Source: Chryseobacterium shigense (GTDB lineage: Bacteria > Bacteroidota > Bacteroidia > Flavobacteriales > Weeksellaceae). Taken from it: 64,000 bases of DNA. The number at the start of each line of letters is the position of its first letter. The stretch's first letter is position 1. A model generated the notes under the pieces. It saw only the letters and a list, made by a program, of their open reading frames with translations, was not told the DNA's origin and made no database searches. The position numbers were made by a program, and so were the translations under genes. The DNA is taken from contig NZ_FTNY01000001.1 of NCBI RefSeq assembly GCF_900156575.1, positions 868,001 to 932,000 of the forward strand, read 5' to 3'. Positions 1 through 8,447 of the stretch are shown piece by piece.

Positions 1-201
1 AATGAGCCCGATGACTTTAGATGATTTCTTTCTGAAATTGATTGCAAAATCATTGGGAACATAATTAAATGTCTCTGCAGCTTCTTTAACCCTGAGTTTT
101 ACAGAGCTGCTGATATCGGGATGATCTTTCAAGGCTCTTGAAACAGTTGAAGCACTTATATGAAGCATTTCAGCTAGGTCTTTTATGGTAGTTCTTTTCA
201 T
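1..201 (-). CDS. LacI-family transcriptional regulator, N-terminal part (cut by window edge)
   Basis: Sixty-seven codons are readable from the start at 201 back to base 1 with no stop, so the gene continues outside the window. The N-terminus is a LacI-type helix-turn-helix: TIKDLAEML at residues 5-13 and SASTVSRALKDHPDIS at about 16-31, then YVPN and a hinge-like stretch leading into VIGLI, the usual entry to the sugar-binding core. An in-frame ATG five codons upstream (216) is an alternative start. It is divergent from the TonB receptor/hydrolase/kinase/symporter operon, and two LacI-type palindromes lie between them (329-352), so it is probably the local sugar-responsive regulator. The ligand-binding domain is not visible, so the inducer cannot be judged. 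Confidence 0.88.
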   Translation of the reverse strand, partial: MKRTTIKDLAEMLHISASTVSRALKDHPDISSSVKLRVKEAAETFNYVPNDFAINFRKKSSKVIGLI

Positions 202-328
202 TTTGGCAAGTGACATAAATTATTGGGAGAAATTATGAATATTTTCGCTTTACTTTTTTGTTAAAGAACGTTAAATAAAAACCATAAAAAAGTTAACAAA
301 ATGTTAAAATTAAAATAACTTATCAACC

Positions 329-352
329 GCAACCGTTTGCACAATCGTTTGC
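329..352. promoter_or_regulatory. Two abutting LacI-type operator palindromes
   Basis: GCAACCGTTTGC (329-340) differs by one base from the perfect palindrome GCAAACGTTTGC, which has the central CG typical of LacI/GalR operators. ACAATCGTTTGC (341-352) follows immediately and differs at two positions. The two centres are 12 bp apart. They lie between the divergent LacI-type gene and the TonB receptor gene. Binding is inferred. Confidence 0.6.
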
Positions 353-389
353 CATTTACAATCTGTTAACATGCCTCCTAAAATCACTT

Positions 390-416
390 TTTGATACGGT
401 AAAAAAAATACTTTTA
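390..416 (+). promoter_or_regulatory. Possible Bacteroidota-type promoter for the sugar operon
   Basis: TTTG at 390-393 is followed after 15 bases by TACTTTTA (409-416), one mismatch from the TAnnTTTG -7 element. It ends 26 bases before the receptor start. The spacing is a little short, so this is a tentative call. Confidence 0.35.
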
Positions 417-442
417 GCCCATAAACAAAAACTCAAAAAATT

Positions 443-2860
443 ATGGAAGCAAATGTGATAAAAAAACTGCTCATTTTCGGAACAATGAATATCGCAGCCT
501 TTATGTTCTCTCAAAGCACCCCAACAGATTCTACTTCTGTCAAAGACAAGATGATTGATGAAGTAGTGATTACAGGTAACTCTAATCCAAAAGCTTCCAT
601 TAAAACGAGTACGTCTATTTCTACGTTAAAGCCTGCAGATATTATTAATGCCGCACCAAGAACTACCGCTGAAATTTTCAGAACCATTCCGGGTATACGT
701 GCTGAGTCTTCAGGTGGAGAGGGAAATTCCAATATTACTGTAAGAGGAGTTCCTGTATCTGCAGGGGGATCAAGATACTTACTGATCCAGGAAGACGGGC
801 TTCCGGTGATGCAATTTGGTGATATTGCTTTCGGTACACAGGATCAGTTTACCAGATTTGATTCTTTTGTTTCGAGAATCGAAGCATTAAGAGGAGGTTC
901 AGCCTCTGTTTTTGCATCCAACTCACCGGCAGGGATTATCAACTTCATTACCAAAACCGGAGAAAAACAAGGCGGAAGTATCACCCAGCAGGTAGGTCTT
1001 AATTATAAAAACTTCAGAACTGATGTTGATTATGGAACTCCTCTTGGAAATAATTATTTCATAGGTGTCGGTGGATTCTACAGAGGTGGAGACGGGCCAA
1101 GAAAAACAGGTTACATATCCAACAACGGAGGTCAGTTCCGACTTTCTTTACTCAAAAAATTCGAGAAAGGAAGCATCAGAATTTATGGGAAATACCTGGA
1201 TGACCGTACTGCAGCGTATATGCCAATGCCAATTGCTGTTTCCGGTTCGGATTCGAATCCAGACTACTCTTCTCTGAGCAGTTATAACATATTGACCGGG
1301 GCGCTACAATCTTCAAATTTCAGAAATGATCTTACTATCGGCGGAAACGGCCAGATTCTGAAAAGTGATATCCGAGATGGAATGCACTCCGTATCTAAAA
1401 CGGTTGGTCTGGAGTTTAATTATGATCTGGGTTCCGGATGGAAACTTGAAGAAAAAGCCCGATATGCCGCCAATGACGGACAGTTTTTAGCTCCATTTCC
1501 AGCGTCAGTAGGAAGTAAAGCAGAGATTCTGGAATCTATTGCCGGATATGGAAGTGCAGTATATGCAGGAACCAATACCGCAGTAGACAGCAATGCAAAA
1601 TATATGAAAACGGTACTGTTCAATACCCAATTGAATAACCTCAACAATTTTTTCAGTGACCTTAATATCTCTAAAAAATGGGATAAAGTAAAACTGAATG
1701 CAGGACTCTATAACAGCAGTCAGAACATCAATCTTTCCTGGAACTGGAACACCTATCTTATGGAAGTTTCTGATAGCAACGCAAGATTGGTGGATGTCAT
1801 CAATCCTACAGGAATCAAAATTACAGATAACGGACTGCTTCATTATGGAGTGCCGGATTGGGGTGGTGTGAACAGAAATTATGATACTAAATATTCAGTT
1901 ATTGCTCCTCATGCTCAGGTAGAAATAAATGTGGTTAAAAATCTTAGCCTGGATTTAGGGGCAAGATATGATTTCGGAAAAGTGTCCGGAAGTTTTGCGG
2001 GTACACAAAATACCATGCGTACTATAGATGTCAATCAAAACGGAACGATTGAAACTCCTGAACAGTCGGTAGCTGTAGTAGACGGAACTGTACCAGTAAA
2101 TTACCGATACGGAATTTTTGGGTACTCTTTCGGAGCCAACTATACGATCAACTCTCATAACGCATTTTTCGCAAGAGTTAGCCAGGGAGGAAGTGCATCT
2201 GCAGACAGGATTTTATTTGCAGGATATAACTATACCAACAATGATGATCCGGCACTGGATGCTGTAAAAGTAAACAAGGTTAACCAAATTGAAGGTGGAT
2301 ACAAATTAAGATCAGCGAATTATTTCCTGAATACCACTCTTTTCTATGCGAAAACCATTGAGGCCAACTACGAAGCCACTACCCAGAGAAGAACTGAAAA
2401 CAAATACCAATCAATGGGAGTAGAATTTGACGGATTTTATAAAATCAATCAATACTTCGATATCAAAGCCGGCCTAACCTATACCCATGCTGAAATTAAA
2501 GATGCTATTGATCAAACCATCGTAGGAAATACACCTCGAAGAACGCCCAAATTCATGTATTCTATCAACCCGAATGTGACTATTGACAAACTGAGTTTAG
2601 GTTTCTTTGTAGTAGGATCCACAAAAGCATACACTCAGGATGTTAACAAGCTGGTGATGCCGGGCTATGCTTTGGTGAATCCATACATTGCTTACAGACT
2701 GTTGAAAAATCTGACACTGAATGTAAATGCCAATAATATTTTTAATGCACTGGCTATTACAGAAGCTGAAGAAGGTTCAATCGTAGGGACTAACGGGATT
2801 ATCAGAGCAAGAACTTTACCGGGAAGAACTTTTTCGGCAAGTGTAAAATTCGATTTTTAA
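443..2860 (+). CDS. TonB-dependent outer-membrane receptor
   Basis: An 805-residue protein with an N-terminal signal peptide (hydrophobic to about residue 24, ending FMFSQ), a short DEVVITG segment like a TonB box, and a plug domain at about residues 55-165 (IRAESSGGEGNSNITVRG, then RIEALRGGSASVFASNSPAG). The rest is a 22-strand-type barrel ending in the aromatic RTFSASVKFDF. It lacks the carboxypeptidase-like N-terminal domain of SusC proteins and no SusD gene follows, so it resembles the non-Sus receptors used for small sugars or siderophores. Being first in a run with a GH100-like hydrolase, a kinase and a sugar symporter, and behind a LacI-type regulator, it probably imports an oligosaccharide across the outer membrane. 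The substrate is inferred from context only. Confidence 0.9.
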   Translation: MEANVIKKLLIFGTMNIAAFMFSQSTPTDSTSVKDKMIDEVVITGNSNPKASIKTSTSISTLKPADIINAAPRTTAEIFRTIPGIRAESSGGEGNSNITVRGVPVSAGGSRYLLIQEDGLPVMQFGDIAFGTQDQFTRFDSFVSRIEALRGGSASVFASNSPAGIINFITKTGEKQGGSITQQVGLNYKNFRTDVDYGTPLGNNYFIGVGGFYRGGDGPRKTGYISNNGGQFRLSLLKKFEKGSIRIYGKYLDDRTAAYMPMPIAVSGSDSNPDYSSLSSYNILTGALQSSNFRNDLTIGGNGQILKSDIRDGMHSVSKTVGLEFNYDLGSGWKLEEKARYAANDGQFLAPFPASVGSKAEILESIAGYGSAVYAGTNTAVDSNAKYMKTVLFNTQLNNLNNFFSDLNISKKWDKVKLNAGLYNSSQNINLSWNWNTYLMEVSDSNARLVDVINPTGIKITDNGLLHYGVPDWGGVNRNYDTKYSVIAPHAQVEINVVKNLSLDLGARYDFGKVSGSFAGTQNTMRTIDVNQNGTIETPEQSVAVVDGTVPVNYRYGIFGYSFGANYTINSHNAFFARVSQGGSASADRILFAGYNYTNNDDPALDAVKVNKVNQIEGGYKLRSANYFLNTTLFYAKTIEANYEATTQRRTENKYQSMGVEFDGFYKINQYFDIKAGLTYTHAEIKDAIDQTIVGNTPRRTPKFMYSINPNVTIDKLSLGFFVVGSTKAYTQDVNKLVMPGYALVNPYIAYRLLKNLTLNVNANNIFNALAITEAEEGSIVGTNGIIRARTLPGRTFSASVKFDF

Positions 2861-2956
2861 ATACGTAATTTCATATGGGTTTAAAAGATCATACTTATTC
2901 ATGAGAATCTGATCTTTCATAAAAATGAATGGAGAACCTCCTATTACCAAAATAAT

Positions 2957-4078
2957 ATGTTGAAACAACAAGCCTTAGAAGTTATATACCAGTCGATCTC
3001 TGAACAAGGGATTCTAGCCTCATCTGAAAAGCGGGACAATTATGCGAGAGTCTGGTCGAGAGATTCCATGATGACCGGAATCACAGGCTTATTAACTCAA
3101 AACCCAACCATCATTGACGGTTTAGAGAAATCTATCCTGACCCTGGCAAAACATCAGGCAGAAAACGGACAGATTCCGTCCAATGTTTACGGTGAAAAAG
3201 CGAGTTATGGAAAGCTTGTAGGAAGAACAGATGCTACGATCTGGTGGATTATTGCGGCTTGTGAATATATTGAGTATTGTAAAAATGACCTTCTAAAAAA
3301 CACAATAAAGCATAAAATTTACGATGCTCTTTCATGTCTCAAAACCTGGGAATTTAACCAAAGAGGACTTTTGTACAGCCCACTGGGGGGGAACTGGGCA
3401 GATGAATACGTCACTTCCGGATATGTTCTTTATGATAATGTCCTTCGATACTGGGCACTGAAGAATGCCGCAAAAGTGTATGATGACTCTGATCTGGCCA
3501 TGCAGGCTGAAGCAACAAAGAAACTCATTGAAAACAATTTCCGGAAAAACAGCTCTCATGAAACAAAATATCATGAAAATGCTTATCAAAAGGCATCAGA
3601 AAAGCCCTATTTCTGGGCTTCTCTTAATGCCAACGGATACGATGAACGTTTCGATCTTGCTGGAAATGCCCTCGCGGTTCTCCTTGGTTTTGAGCTTGAT
3701 ATGGATGCTTTTATTCATTTCCTGGAACAATTAAATTCGGAGTTCAAGCACTGGATGCTTCCTGTTTTTTATCCTGTCATTTTTCCTGAAGATGCCGACT
3801 GGAAATTATTGGAAAACAATTACAGCTATCAATTTAAAAATGAACCCTACCATTTCCATAATGGGGGATCGTGGCCCATTTATCTTGGCTGGCTGTGTCT
3901 GGGTTTAAAAAAGAGAGGATTCGATGAAATTCCCCTTAAAATTTTAAAACAGTATGAACAGCTTCTTGAAGAAAAAGGGACGAGTTTTAAAGAGTATTAC
4001 TCTACGGATGAATTACTTCCTTTAGGAACGGACAAATTATGTTTTTCAGCATCAGGATACTTATTGATGACCGTTTAA
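2957..4078 (+). CDS. GH100-like cytoplasmic glycoside hydrolase (invertase-like)
   Basis: A 373-residue protein without signal peptide, so probably cytoplasmic. RVWSRDSMMTGI (31-42), VGRTDATIWWII (88-99) and HNGGSWP (301-307) match the conserved blocks of GH100 alkaline/neutral invertases (VRDF, GR..P.DSG.WWI, YHNGGSWP) in an (alpha/alpha)6-barrel order. Asp92 aligns with the family's catalytic Asp; this alignment was made by eye. It is about 80-100 residues shorter than typical GH100 enzymes. The 96 bp gap after the receptor gene contains only a weak hairpin (2884-2917). With an outer-membrane receptor and an SLC45-like symporter beside it, cytoplasmic cleavage of sucrose or a similar disaccharide is the simplest role. 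Databases may call such proteins amylo-alpha-1,6-glucosidase-like, so the substrate stays open. Confidence 0.68.
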   Translation: MLKQQALEVIYQSISEQGILASSEKRDNYARVWSRDSMMTGITGLLTQNPTIIDGLEKSILTLAKHQAENGQIPSNVYGEKASYGKLVGRTDATIWWIIAACEYIEYCKNDLLKNTIKHKIYDALSCLKTWEFNQRGLLYSPLGGNWADEYVTSGYVLYDNVLRYWALKNAAKVYDDSDLAMQAEATKKLIENNFRKNSSHETKYHENAYQKASEKPYFWASLNANGYDERFDLAGNALAVLLGFELDMDAFIHFLEQLNSEFKHWMLPVFYPVIFPEDADWKLLENNYSYQFKNEPYHFHNGGSWPIYLGWLCLGLKKRGFDEIPLKILKQYEQLLEEKGTSFKEYYSTDELLPLGTDKLCFSASGYLLMTV

Positions 4079-4148
4079 AATACTTTATCACCCCTACTGT
4101 TATCAGAATATCATAGAGAATTAAATTAATGACCAAAAGAAAATAAAG

Positions 4149-4793
4149 ATGATTGGAGATGTTATAGAACTGCAGGAAAAGCATTTGCACACAGCGGAAA
4201 ATATTTATAAGATCATAGAACAAAAGCTTACTTTGCATGGTGGTCATAAATGGGCTGTTGGGATTTGTGGTGAGAGCGGAAGTGGAAAATCTGTCACGGC
4301 TTTTGCCCTGCAGAAAGTAATGGAACACAATGGAGTCCGCAGTAGGGTTCTTCAGATGGATGATTACTTTACCCTCCCTCCAAAAAACAATCACAAAAAT
4401 CGCCAGAAGAGTTTAGACAATGTAGGAACCCACGAGGTTCAGCTACACCGTATCCAGGAAAATCTCAGGCAGTTTAAAGCCGGAAAAATTAGTATTGAAA
4501 AGCCTTTGGTTGATTATCATGCTAATTCTATTTCTAAAGAAACCATAAAGACTGATGATATTGAGATATTGATCATTGAAGGAACGTATATACTGGATAT
4601 TGATGATTTTGACTTTAGTATTTTTATTGACCGTAATTATAAAGACACCCATGAAAACAGAATGAAAAGAAACCGCGACGAACAAAGCGATTTCATAGAA
4701 AAAGTGCTCGATATTGAACATCAGATCATCAGCAGATTGAAGGATAAGGCCAACTTAATCCTTGATAAAAACTATCAAATTACAATGCCGTAA
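4149..4793 (+). CDS. Uridine-kinase/phosphoribulokinase-like P-loop kinase
   Basis: A 214-residue protein with Walker A GESGSGKS at residues 41-48, a DDYF motif (QMDDYFTLPP) like the uridine kinase/phosphoribulokinase substrate loop, and EILIIEGTYIL, the usual Walker B region of that family. KRNRDEQSDF resembles the lid arginines. Its place between a disaccharide hydrolase-like gene and a sugar symporter, 2 bp upstream of the latter, suggests that it phosphorylates a monosaccharide released in the cytoplasm rather than uridine. That role is inference. Length is typical for the family and no key motif is missing. Confidence 0.7.
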   Translation: MIGDVIELQEKHLHTAENIYKIIEQKLTLHGGHKWAVGICGESGSGKSVTAFALQKVMEHNGVRSRVLQMDDYFTLPPKNNHKNRQKSLDNVGTHEVQLHRIQENLRQFKAGKISIEKPLVDYHANSISKETIKTDDIEILIIEGTYILDIDDFDFSIFIDRNYKDTHENRMKRNRDEQSDFIEKVLDIEHQIISRLKDKANLILDKNYQITMP

Positions 4794-4795
4794 CC

Positions 4796-6187
4796 ATGAC
4801 AAAAAGAATAATTCCTAAACTTAGTTTTTGGCAGATTTGGAATATGAATGTCGGTTTTTTCGGCATTCAGTATAGCTTCGGCCTGCAGCAGACGGCTGTA
4901 AATCCGCTGTATTCTTTTCTGGGAGCACACGCCGAACAGTTACCTATTCTTAATCTGGCCGGACCTGTTACGGGATTGCTTATCCAGCCTTTGATCGGGG
5001 CTATCAGTGATAAGACATGGAGTCCGAAATGGGGACGCAGAAAACCGTTCTTTTTGCTGGGAGCCGTATTTTGCAGTCTGGCACTGTTTATTTTTCCTTT
5101 CAGCTCTACCATATGGATGGCCGTAGGACTTCTGTGGATTTTAGATGCTGCCAACAATACGGCGATGGAACCGTACAGAGCTTTTATCGGGGACAAACTT
5201 CCTGAGGAACAGCAGACCTATGGTTTTCAGATGCAAAGCCTTTTTGTAGGAGCAGGTATTACCCTGGCCAATTTATCTTTGTTCGTTTTTCAGAAGTATT
5301 TGGGAGGCACTTCTGAATCGGGAGGAATTCCGAAATGGGTTTATTATTCCTTCTTTCTTGGATCTTTCTGTTCTATCGCTTCCGTGGTATGGTCGGTGTA
5401 TAAAACACCTGAAATTCCGCCTACAGATGAAGAACTTGCCCTACTGAAAGCTGAGCGGGAAAAAAGCACCCTGTTCACTCCATTCATTGATATTGTTAAA
5501 GCCATTATGAATATGCCCAGAATACTTTGGCAGCTGGCTTTGGTTTATCTATTTCAATGGTATGCGCTATTTTGCTACTGGCAGTTTGTAACGCCAATGA
5601 TCAAGCAGACGCTTTATGGCGTTTCAGAACATGATGAAGAAAAAGCGGGTCGTATTCTGGAGCTCTCAAAAAATGGATCAGCGATTCTCAACAGCGATTT
5701 GTCGTGGGCGAAAAACATTGTCCATCTGGCAGAAACAGCCGTGGGACAAACGGGTCTGATGAATGGCTTTTATAATTTCATTACAATGATCTCAGCCCTT
5801 ATTCTCATTCCTTTTGCTGTAAAATTTTCTTCAAAAAAAGTATATGCTTTTTGCCTTTTTGCCACCGGATTATCATTATTGATCCTTCCCTTTATCCAAA
5901 GTGAAATTTTAATATTATTACCGATGGTCTTATTTGGAATAGGATGGGCCTCTATGATGGGACTTCCCTATTCTATGGTTTCGCCTTCTATCCCTTCGGA
6001 GAAAAGAGGGGTTTATATGGGCGTCATCAATATGATGATTGTAGTTCCAATGCTTATACAGACCATTTCGTTTGGTTTTATCTATAAAAACATTCTTCAT
6101 AACAATCCTTCTTATGCTATTCTTACAGCAGGGATACTATTCTTATTGGCAGCTATATCCGTAACCTACATAAAGATGAAAAAATAG
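4796..6187 (+). CDS. MFS sugar:cation symporter (SLC45/GPH-like)
   Basis: A 463-residue hydrophobic protein with about 12 membrane segments. GLQQTAVNPLYSFLGA in TM1 and GAISDKTWSPKWGRRKPF in the TM2-3 loop match the SLC45/GPH signature (D..S..GRRRP). IWNMNVGFFGIQ is the usual N-terminal motif of this group in Bacteroidota. It starts 2 bp after the kinase stop, so the two are almost certainly co-transcribed. Family members carry sucrose, maltose or other disaccharides with protons; here it would move the substrate from the periplasm to the GH100-like enzyme. The order receptor, hydrolase, kinase, symporter gives a complete import-and-cleave route. Confidence 0.87.
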   Translation: MTKRIIPKLSFWQIWNMNVGFFGIQYSFGLQQTAVNPLYSFLGAHAEQLPILNLAGPVTGLLIQPLIGAISDKTWSPKWGRRKPFFLLGAVFCSLALFIFPFSSTIWMAVGLLWILDAANNTAMEPYRAFIGDKLPEEQQTYGFQMQSLFVGAGITLANLSLFVFQKYLGGTSESGGIPKWVYYSFFLGSFCSIASVVWSVYKTPEIPPTDEELALLKAEREKSTLFTPFIDIVKAIMNMPRILWQLALVYLFQWYALFCYWQFVTPMIKQTLYGVSEHDEEKAGRILELSKNGSAILNSDLSWAKNIVHLAETAVGQTGLMNGFYNFITMISALILIPFAVKFSSKKVYAFCLFATGLSLLILPFIQSEILILLPMVLFGIGWASMMGLPYSMVSPSIPSEKRGVYMGVINMMIVVPMLIQTISFGFIYKNILHNNPSYAILTAGILFLLAAISVTYIKMKK

Positions 6188-6312
6188 CTGGGTAATTATA
6201 TACTTCACAGGTAAATAGTTTAGAATTATTTAATTCAATGTTAGTATGCTATTTTGCCTTTGGGGTATATAATTCCTATCCTCCAAAATATTTTATAGTC
6301 CTAAGGAACTAT

Positions 6313-6384
6313 TTAAAAACAGAGCGATGAATTCTGTGCCCGCAAAAGTGTAACAGCGAAAGCAGCAACATAAATTGTCTTCAT
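6313..6384 (-). pseudogene. Signal-peptide remnant of a lost secreted protein
   Basis: A 23-codon ORF starts MKTIYVAAFAVTLLRAQ, with a basic start, a hydrophobic core and a cleavage-like AQ, then runs into a stop six residues later. It looks like the preserved 5' end of a secreted-protein gene whose body has been lost at the boundary of the accessory islet. A chance ORF cannot be ruled out. Confidence 0.25.
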
Positions 6385-6411
6385 TGTTATTACTATCTTT
6401 AAAAATATAGA

Positions 6412-6445
6412 AAGAAAAGAAATTTCCGGGGAAATTTCTTTTCTT
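6412..6445. terminator. Hairpin terminator after the sugar operon
   Basis: A perfect 14 bp inverted repeat (6412-6425 / 6432-6445) with loop CCGGGG. The pyrimidine-rich right arm and following A-tract suit either direction. Confidence 0.55.
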
Positions 6446-6503
6446 AAAAATATTAGATAATAATATACTAGTTTATACCAAATAATTAAACAACAATAGA
6501 AAA

Positions 6504-6534
6504 GAAAAACAGCATCAAAATGATGCTGTTTTTC
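6504..6534. terminator. Hairpin terminator, copy 1 of the AACAGCATCA type
   Basis: A perfect 14 bp stem (6504-6517 / 6521-6534) with loop AAA and U-rich flanks both ways. It lies 40 bp downstream of the minus-strand gene 6575-6817. A near-copy is at 13015-13042, at the other side of the islet. Confidence 0.65.
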
Positions 6535-6574
6535 TTTTGTTTATTCTATTAATATTAATATAGAATTTTAATCA

Positions 6575-6817
6575 TTAATTCCATTCAGCTTCTGGTATAT
6601 CATCATTATCATCGACTCCTATAAATTCAATGATGCTATTTTTTAGTAATAAGCTTGGGAAAATTTTAATCTTTTCATCTTTATTAAAAACAACAGTATG
6701 AGTATTTTCTTTATCTAATAATGCTGCTGTGATCATCAATTGGAAATTTTTAAATTCTTTTTCATCATCAAATGATAAAATATGCTTGGATGTCGAATTT
6801 TGTATTTTTATTCTCAT
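6575..6817 (-). CDS. Hypothetical protein, 80 aa
   Basis: I do not recognise this protein. It is small and has no signal peptide or membrane segment. The middle looks like alternating strands (HTVVFNKDEKIKIFPSLL) and the C-terminus is strongly acidic (VDDNDDIPEAEWN). It is the first complete ORF of the AT-rich islet, reads toward the hairpin at 6504-6534, and is divergent from the small ORFs at 6947. Codon use is as AT-rich as its neighbours. It is probably a real gene because it has an ATG start and a dedicated terminator, but no function can be given. Confidence 0.5.
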   Translation of the reverse strand: MRIKIQNSTSKHILSFDDEKEFKNFQLMITAALLDKENTHTVVFNKDEKIKIFPSLLLKNSIIEFIGVDDNDDIPEAEWN

Positions 6818-6946
6818 AATGTATAATTTTTTATCAAAGTTAATTCTTTTATTGAAATTTTAAATCTCTTATTATCTATCATTAACTATTTTCAAAAATG
6901 CTAGCAATTACAAGAGTTAAATACATATTCTAAAATTCAATTTATT

Positions 6947-7120
6947 ATGAAATCACTAAAAGAATTCATCACAGAAAATTTAGAAAATTCAACTACTATC
7001 CTGGTTCAAGAAAATACTGAACAAAATAACAAAGATCAAGACAACGCTGACATTAACAAGACTAATGAGAACAATGAAAATATTATCAAAGGTCAGCCAA
7101 ATGATGAAAAGACTGATTAA
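6947..7120 (+). CDS. Small acidic Asn-rich protein, 57 aa
   Basis: A 57-residue ORF starting MKSLKEFITENLENSTT, followed by a low-complexity hydrophilic stretch rich in Asn, Asp, Glu and Lys and ending PNDEKTD. No signal peptide or membrane segment. Its stop overlaps the start of the next small ORF (7101) by 20 bases, which suggests translational coupling. No family is recognised. The amphipathic start followed by a disordered tail is compatible with a peptide precursor or a small interaction partner, but this is speculation. Confidence 0.35.
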   Translation: MKSLKEFITENLENSTTILVQENTEQNNKDQDNADINKTNENNENIIKGQPNDEKTD

Positions 7121-7220
7121 AAAGATAAAGTTTTTATCGTTCTGTGGTTTTTTTATCATATTTCTGTTTATTGATAACACTTTTTACAATTATATTTTGC
7201 TTAGATCCAATAGCTTATAG
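7101..7220 (+). CDS. Small basic membrane peptide, 39 aa
   Basis: A 39-residue ORF with a basic start (MMKRLIKKIK) followed by one hydrophobic segment (FCGFFIIFLFI) and a short polar end. It overlaps the upstream 57-residue ORF by 20 bases in another frame. The shape, positively charged head plus a single membrane helix, is shared by small stress membrane proteins and type I toxins. There is no sign of an antisense RNA that I can support. The second ATG (7104) is an equally good start. Confidence 0.3.
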   Translation: MMKRLIKKIKFLSFCGFFIIFLFIDNTFYNYILLRSNSL

Positions 7221-7333
7221 ATAAATTGATGTTAGTTTTATTATCGTAAATATTTTTAATACGTCGAGTTTTGTCGTTGACCACGAATATATTTGCAATA
7301 GTTGTAAATAATATAAAATGAAGAATAAATAAA

Positions 7334-7364
7334 TTGTACAATCTCATAGTAAAAGTTATCTTTG
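7334..7364 (+). promoter_or_regulatory. Bacteroidota-type promoter for the three-gene ATPase operon
   Basis: TTG at 7334-7336, 20 bases, then TATCTTTG (7357-7364), a perfect TAnnTTTG -7 element. Transcription would start near 7371, about ten bases before the TTG codon at 7381, which supports that start. A second TATATTTG at 7288-7295 could be a further upstream promoter. Confidence 0.5.
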
Positions 7365-7380
7365 CAAACTTTGCTATACC

Positions 7381-8445
7381 TTGAAACTCGATAATAAAAA
7401 ATACAAGAAAAATAGGAGATTGTCTAAATGGCAGCACTATATCCGAAATTATATTAGAATTCGGAAATTTTTTCCATTTAATAATTTCAAAGAATTCTAT
7501 AACGAAACCAGATATAGAGAAAAATATTCTAAAATTATTGAACCTTGTGCAGATTTCAGGTTAATAGATAATCCTGTTGAAGTTATTAAAACTATAGCTG
7601 AATTAAAATCTTTGGCTAAAAATGTTAAAATTCATAGGGTTATTATTGATTTAACAAATATAATAAATATTGACATTGGAGCGATATCATTGATGTTATC
7701 TTCTGTTAAAGAACTACGAAATCATAAAATAAGAGTTTCAGGAACGCAACCTTTGGACGAAGATGTTTTAGATTTTATTATTAAAAGCGGTTTTTTTGGT
7801 AATATGTCAAATGTTTCACCTCATATTAATAATACCTTACAATCTCATAAGAAAAATAATAAAAATACTTTGATTATAGCTGATTGTAATACGAAAGGTA
7901 GAGGTCAATTGATTGGTACAAACATAAAACAGATTAGAAAATTGTTGTTAGGTGTGGAAAATCATTATCAACCTTTGTATACTATTCTTATGGAAATGAA
8001 TGCTAATGCTTTTGAGCATGCTTACAATGATAATAAGAAGCATTGGGTTTTAGGTATAAATTTTGATGAGAAAAGTAAAAAAGTTTTTGTTACTTTTACT
8101 GATAATGGATTAGGAATTATACAACAATTAAATTTAAAGAGATCAACTAGAGTTAAAGAATTTATCTCAGATTTTGCAAAATTAAAGACCCCAGATGTTT
8201 TTAATAATGGAATATTATTACAAAAAGTTTTTGACAAAATTTATAATTCTAGATTTAAAAGTCAAATTAATAGAAACAGAGGATTACCAACGATAAAAGA
8301 TAAAAATATAAAAAATCAAATCAAAAATCTTATTTGTATTACAAATAATGTCTATTTAGATTTAACTACAGATAAGTATATAATTTTGGATGACGATTTT
8401 ACAGGAACCTTTTATTATTTAGAGTTAGAAGCAGAAAATTTTTAA
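7381..8445 (+). CDS. GHKL-type ATPase with STAS-like N-terminal region
   Basis: A 354-residue protein starting at TTG; no in-frame ATG exists before residue 105. Residues 65-140 look STAS-like (VIIDLTNIINIDIGAISLML, then RVSGTQPLDEDVLDFIIKSG). A GHKL ATP-binding core follows: N-box EMNANAFEH at 205-213 with Glu205, Asn209, Glu212 and His213; G1 box TDNGLGI at 240-246; a G2-like NRGLP at 299-303. No phospho-acceptor dimerisation domain is present, so it is not a standard sensor kinase and is closer to stand-alone GHKL ATPases or anti-sigma kinases. The DUF4325-like gene follows after 2 bp, then an overlapping membrane-protein gene. A regulatory or defence signalling unit is my inference; the biochemical role is unknown. 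Confidence 0.72.
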   Translation: MKLDNKKYKKNRRLSKWQHYIRNYIRIRKFFPFNNFKEFYNETRYREKYSKIIEPCADFRLIDNPVEVIKTIAELKSLAKNVKIHRVIIDLTNIINIDIGAISLMLSSVKELRNHKIRVSGTQPLDEDVLDFIIKSGFFGNMSNVSPHINNTLQSHKKNNKNTLIIADCNTKGRGQLIGTNIKQIRKLLLGVENHYQPLYTILMEMNANAFEHAYNDNKKHWVLGINFDEKSKKVFVTFTDNGLGIIQQLNLKRSTRVKEFISDFAKLKTPDVFNNGILLQKVFDKIYNSRFKSQINRNRGLPTIKDKNIKNQIKNLICITNNVYLDLTTDKYIILDDDFTGTFYYLELEAENF

Positions 8446-8447
8446 TA

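Larger units (their letters stand above)
6188..6574. other. Intergenic junction between sugar operon and AT-rich islet
   Basis: This 387 bp gap has no full gene. It contains a remnant signal-peptide ORF (6313-6384, minus), a perfect 14 bp hairpin (6412-6445) and a second perfect 14 bp hairpin (6504-6534). It marks the change from ordinary to strongly AT-rich DNA. Confidence 0.6.
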
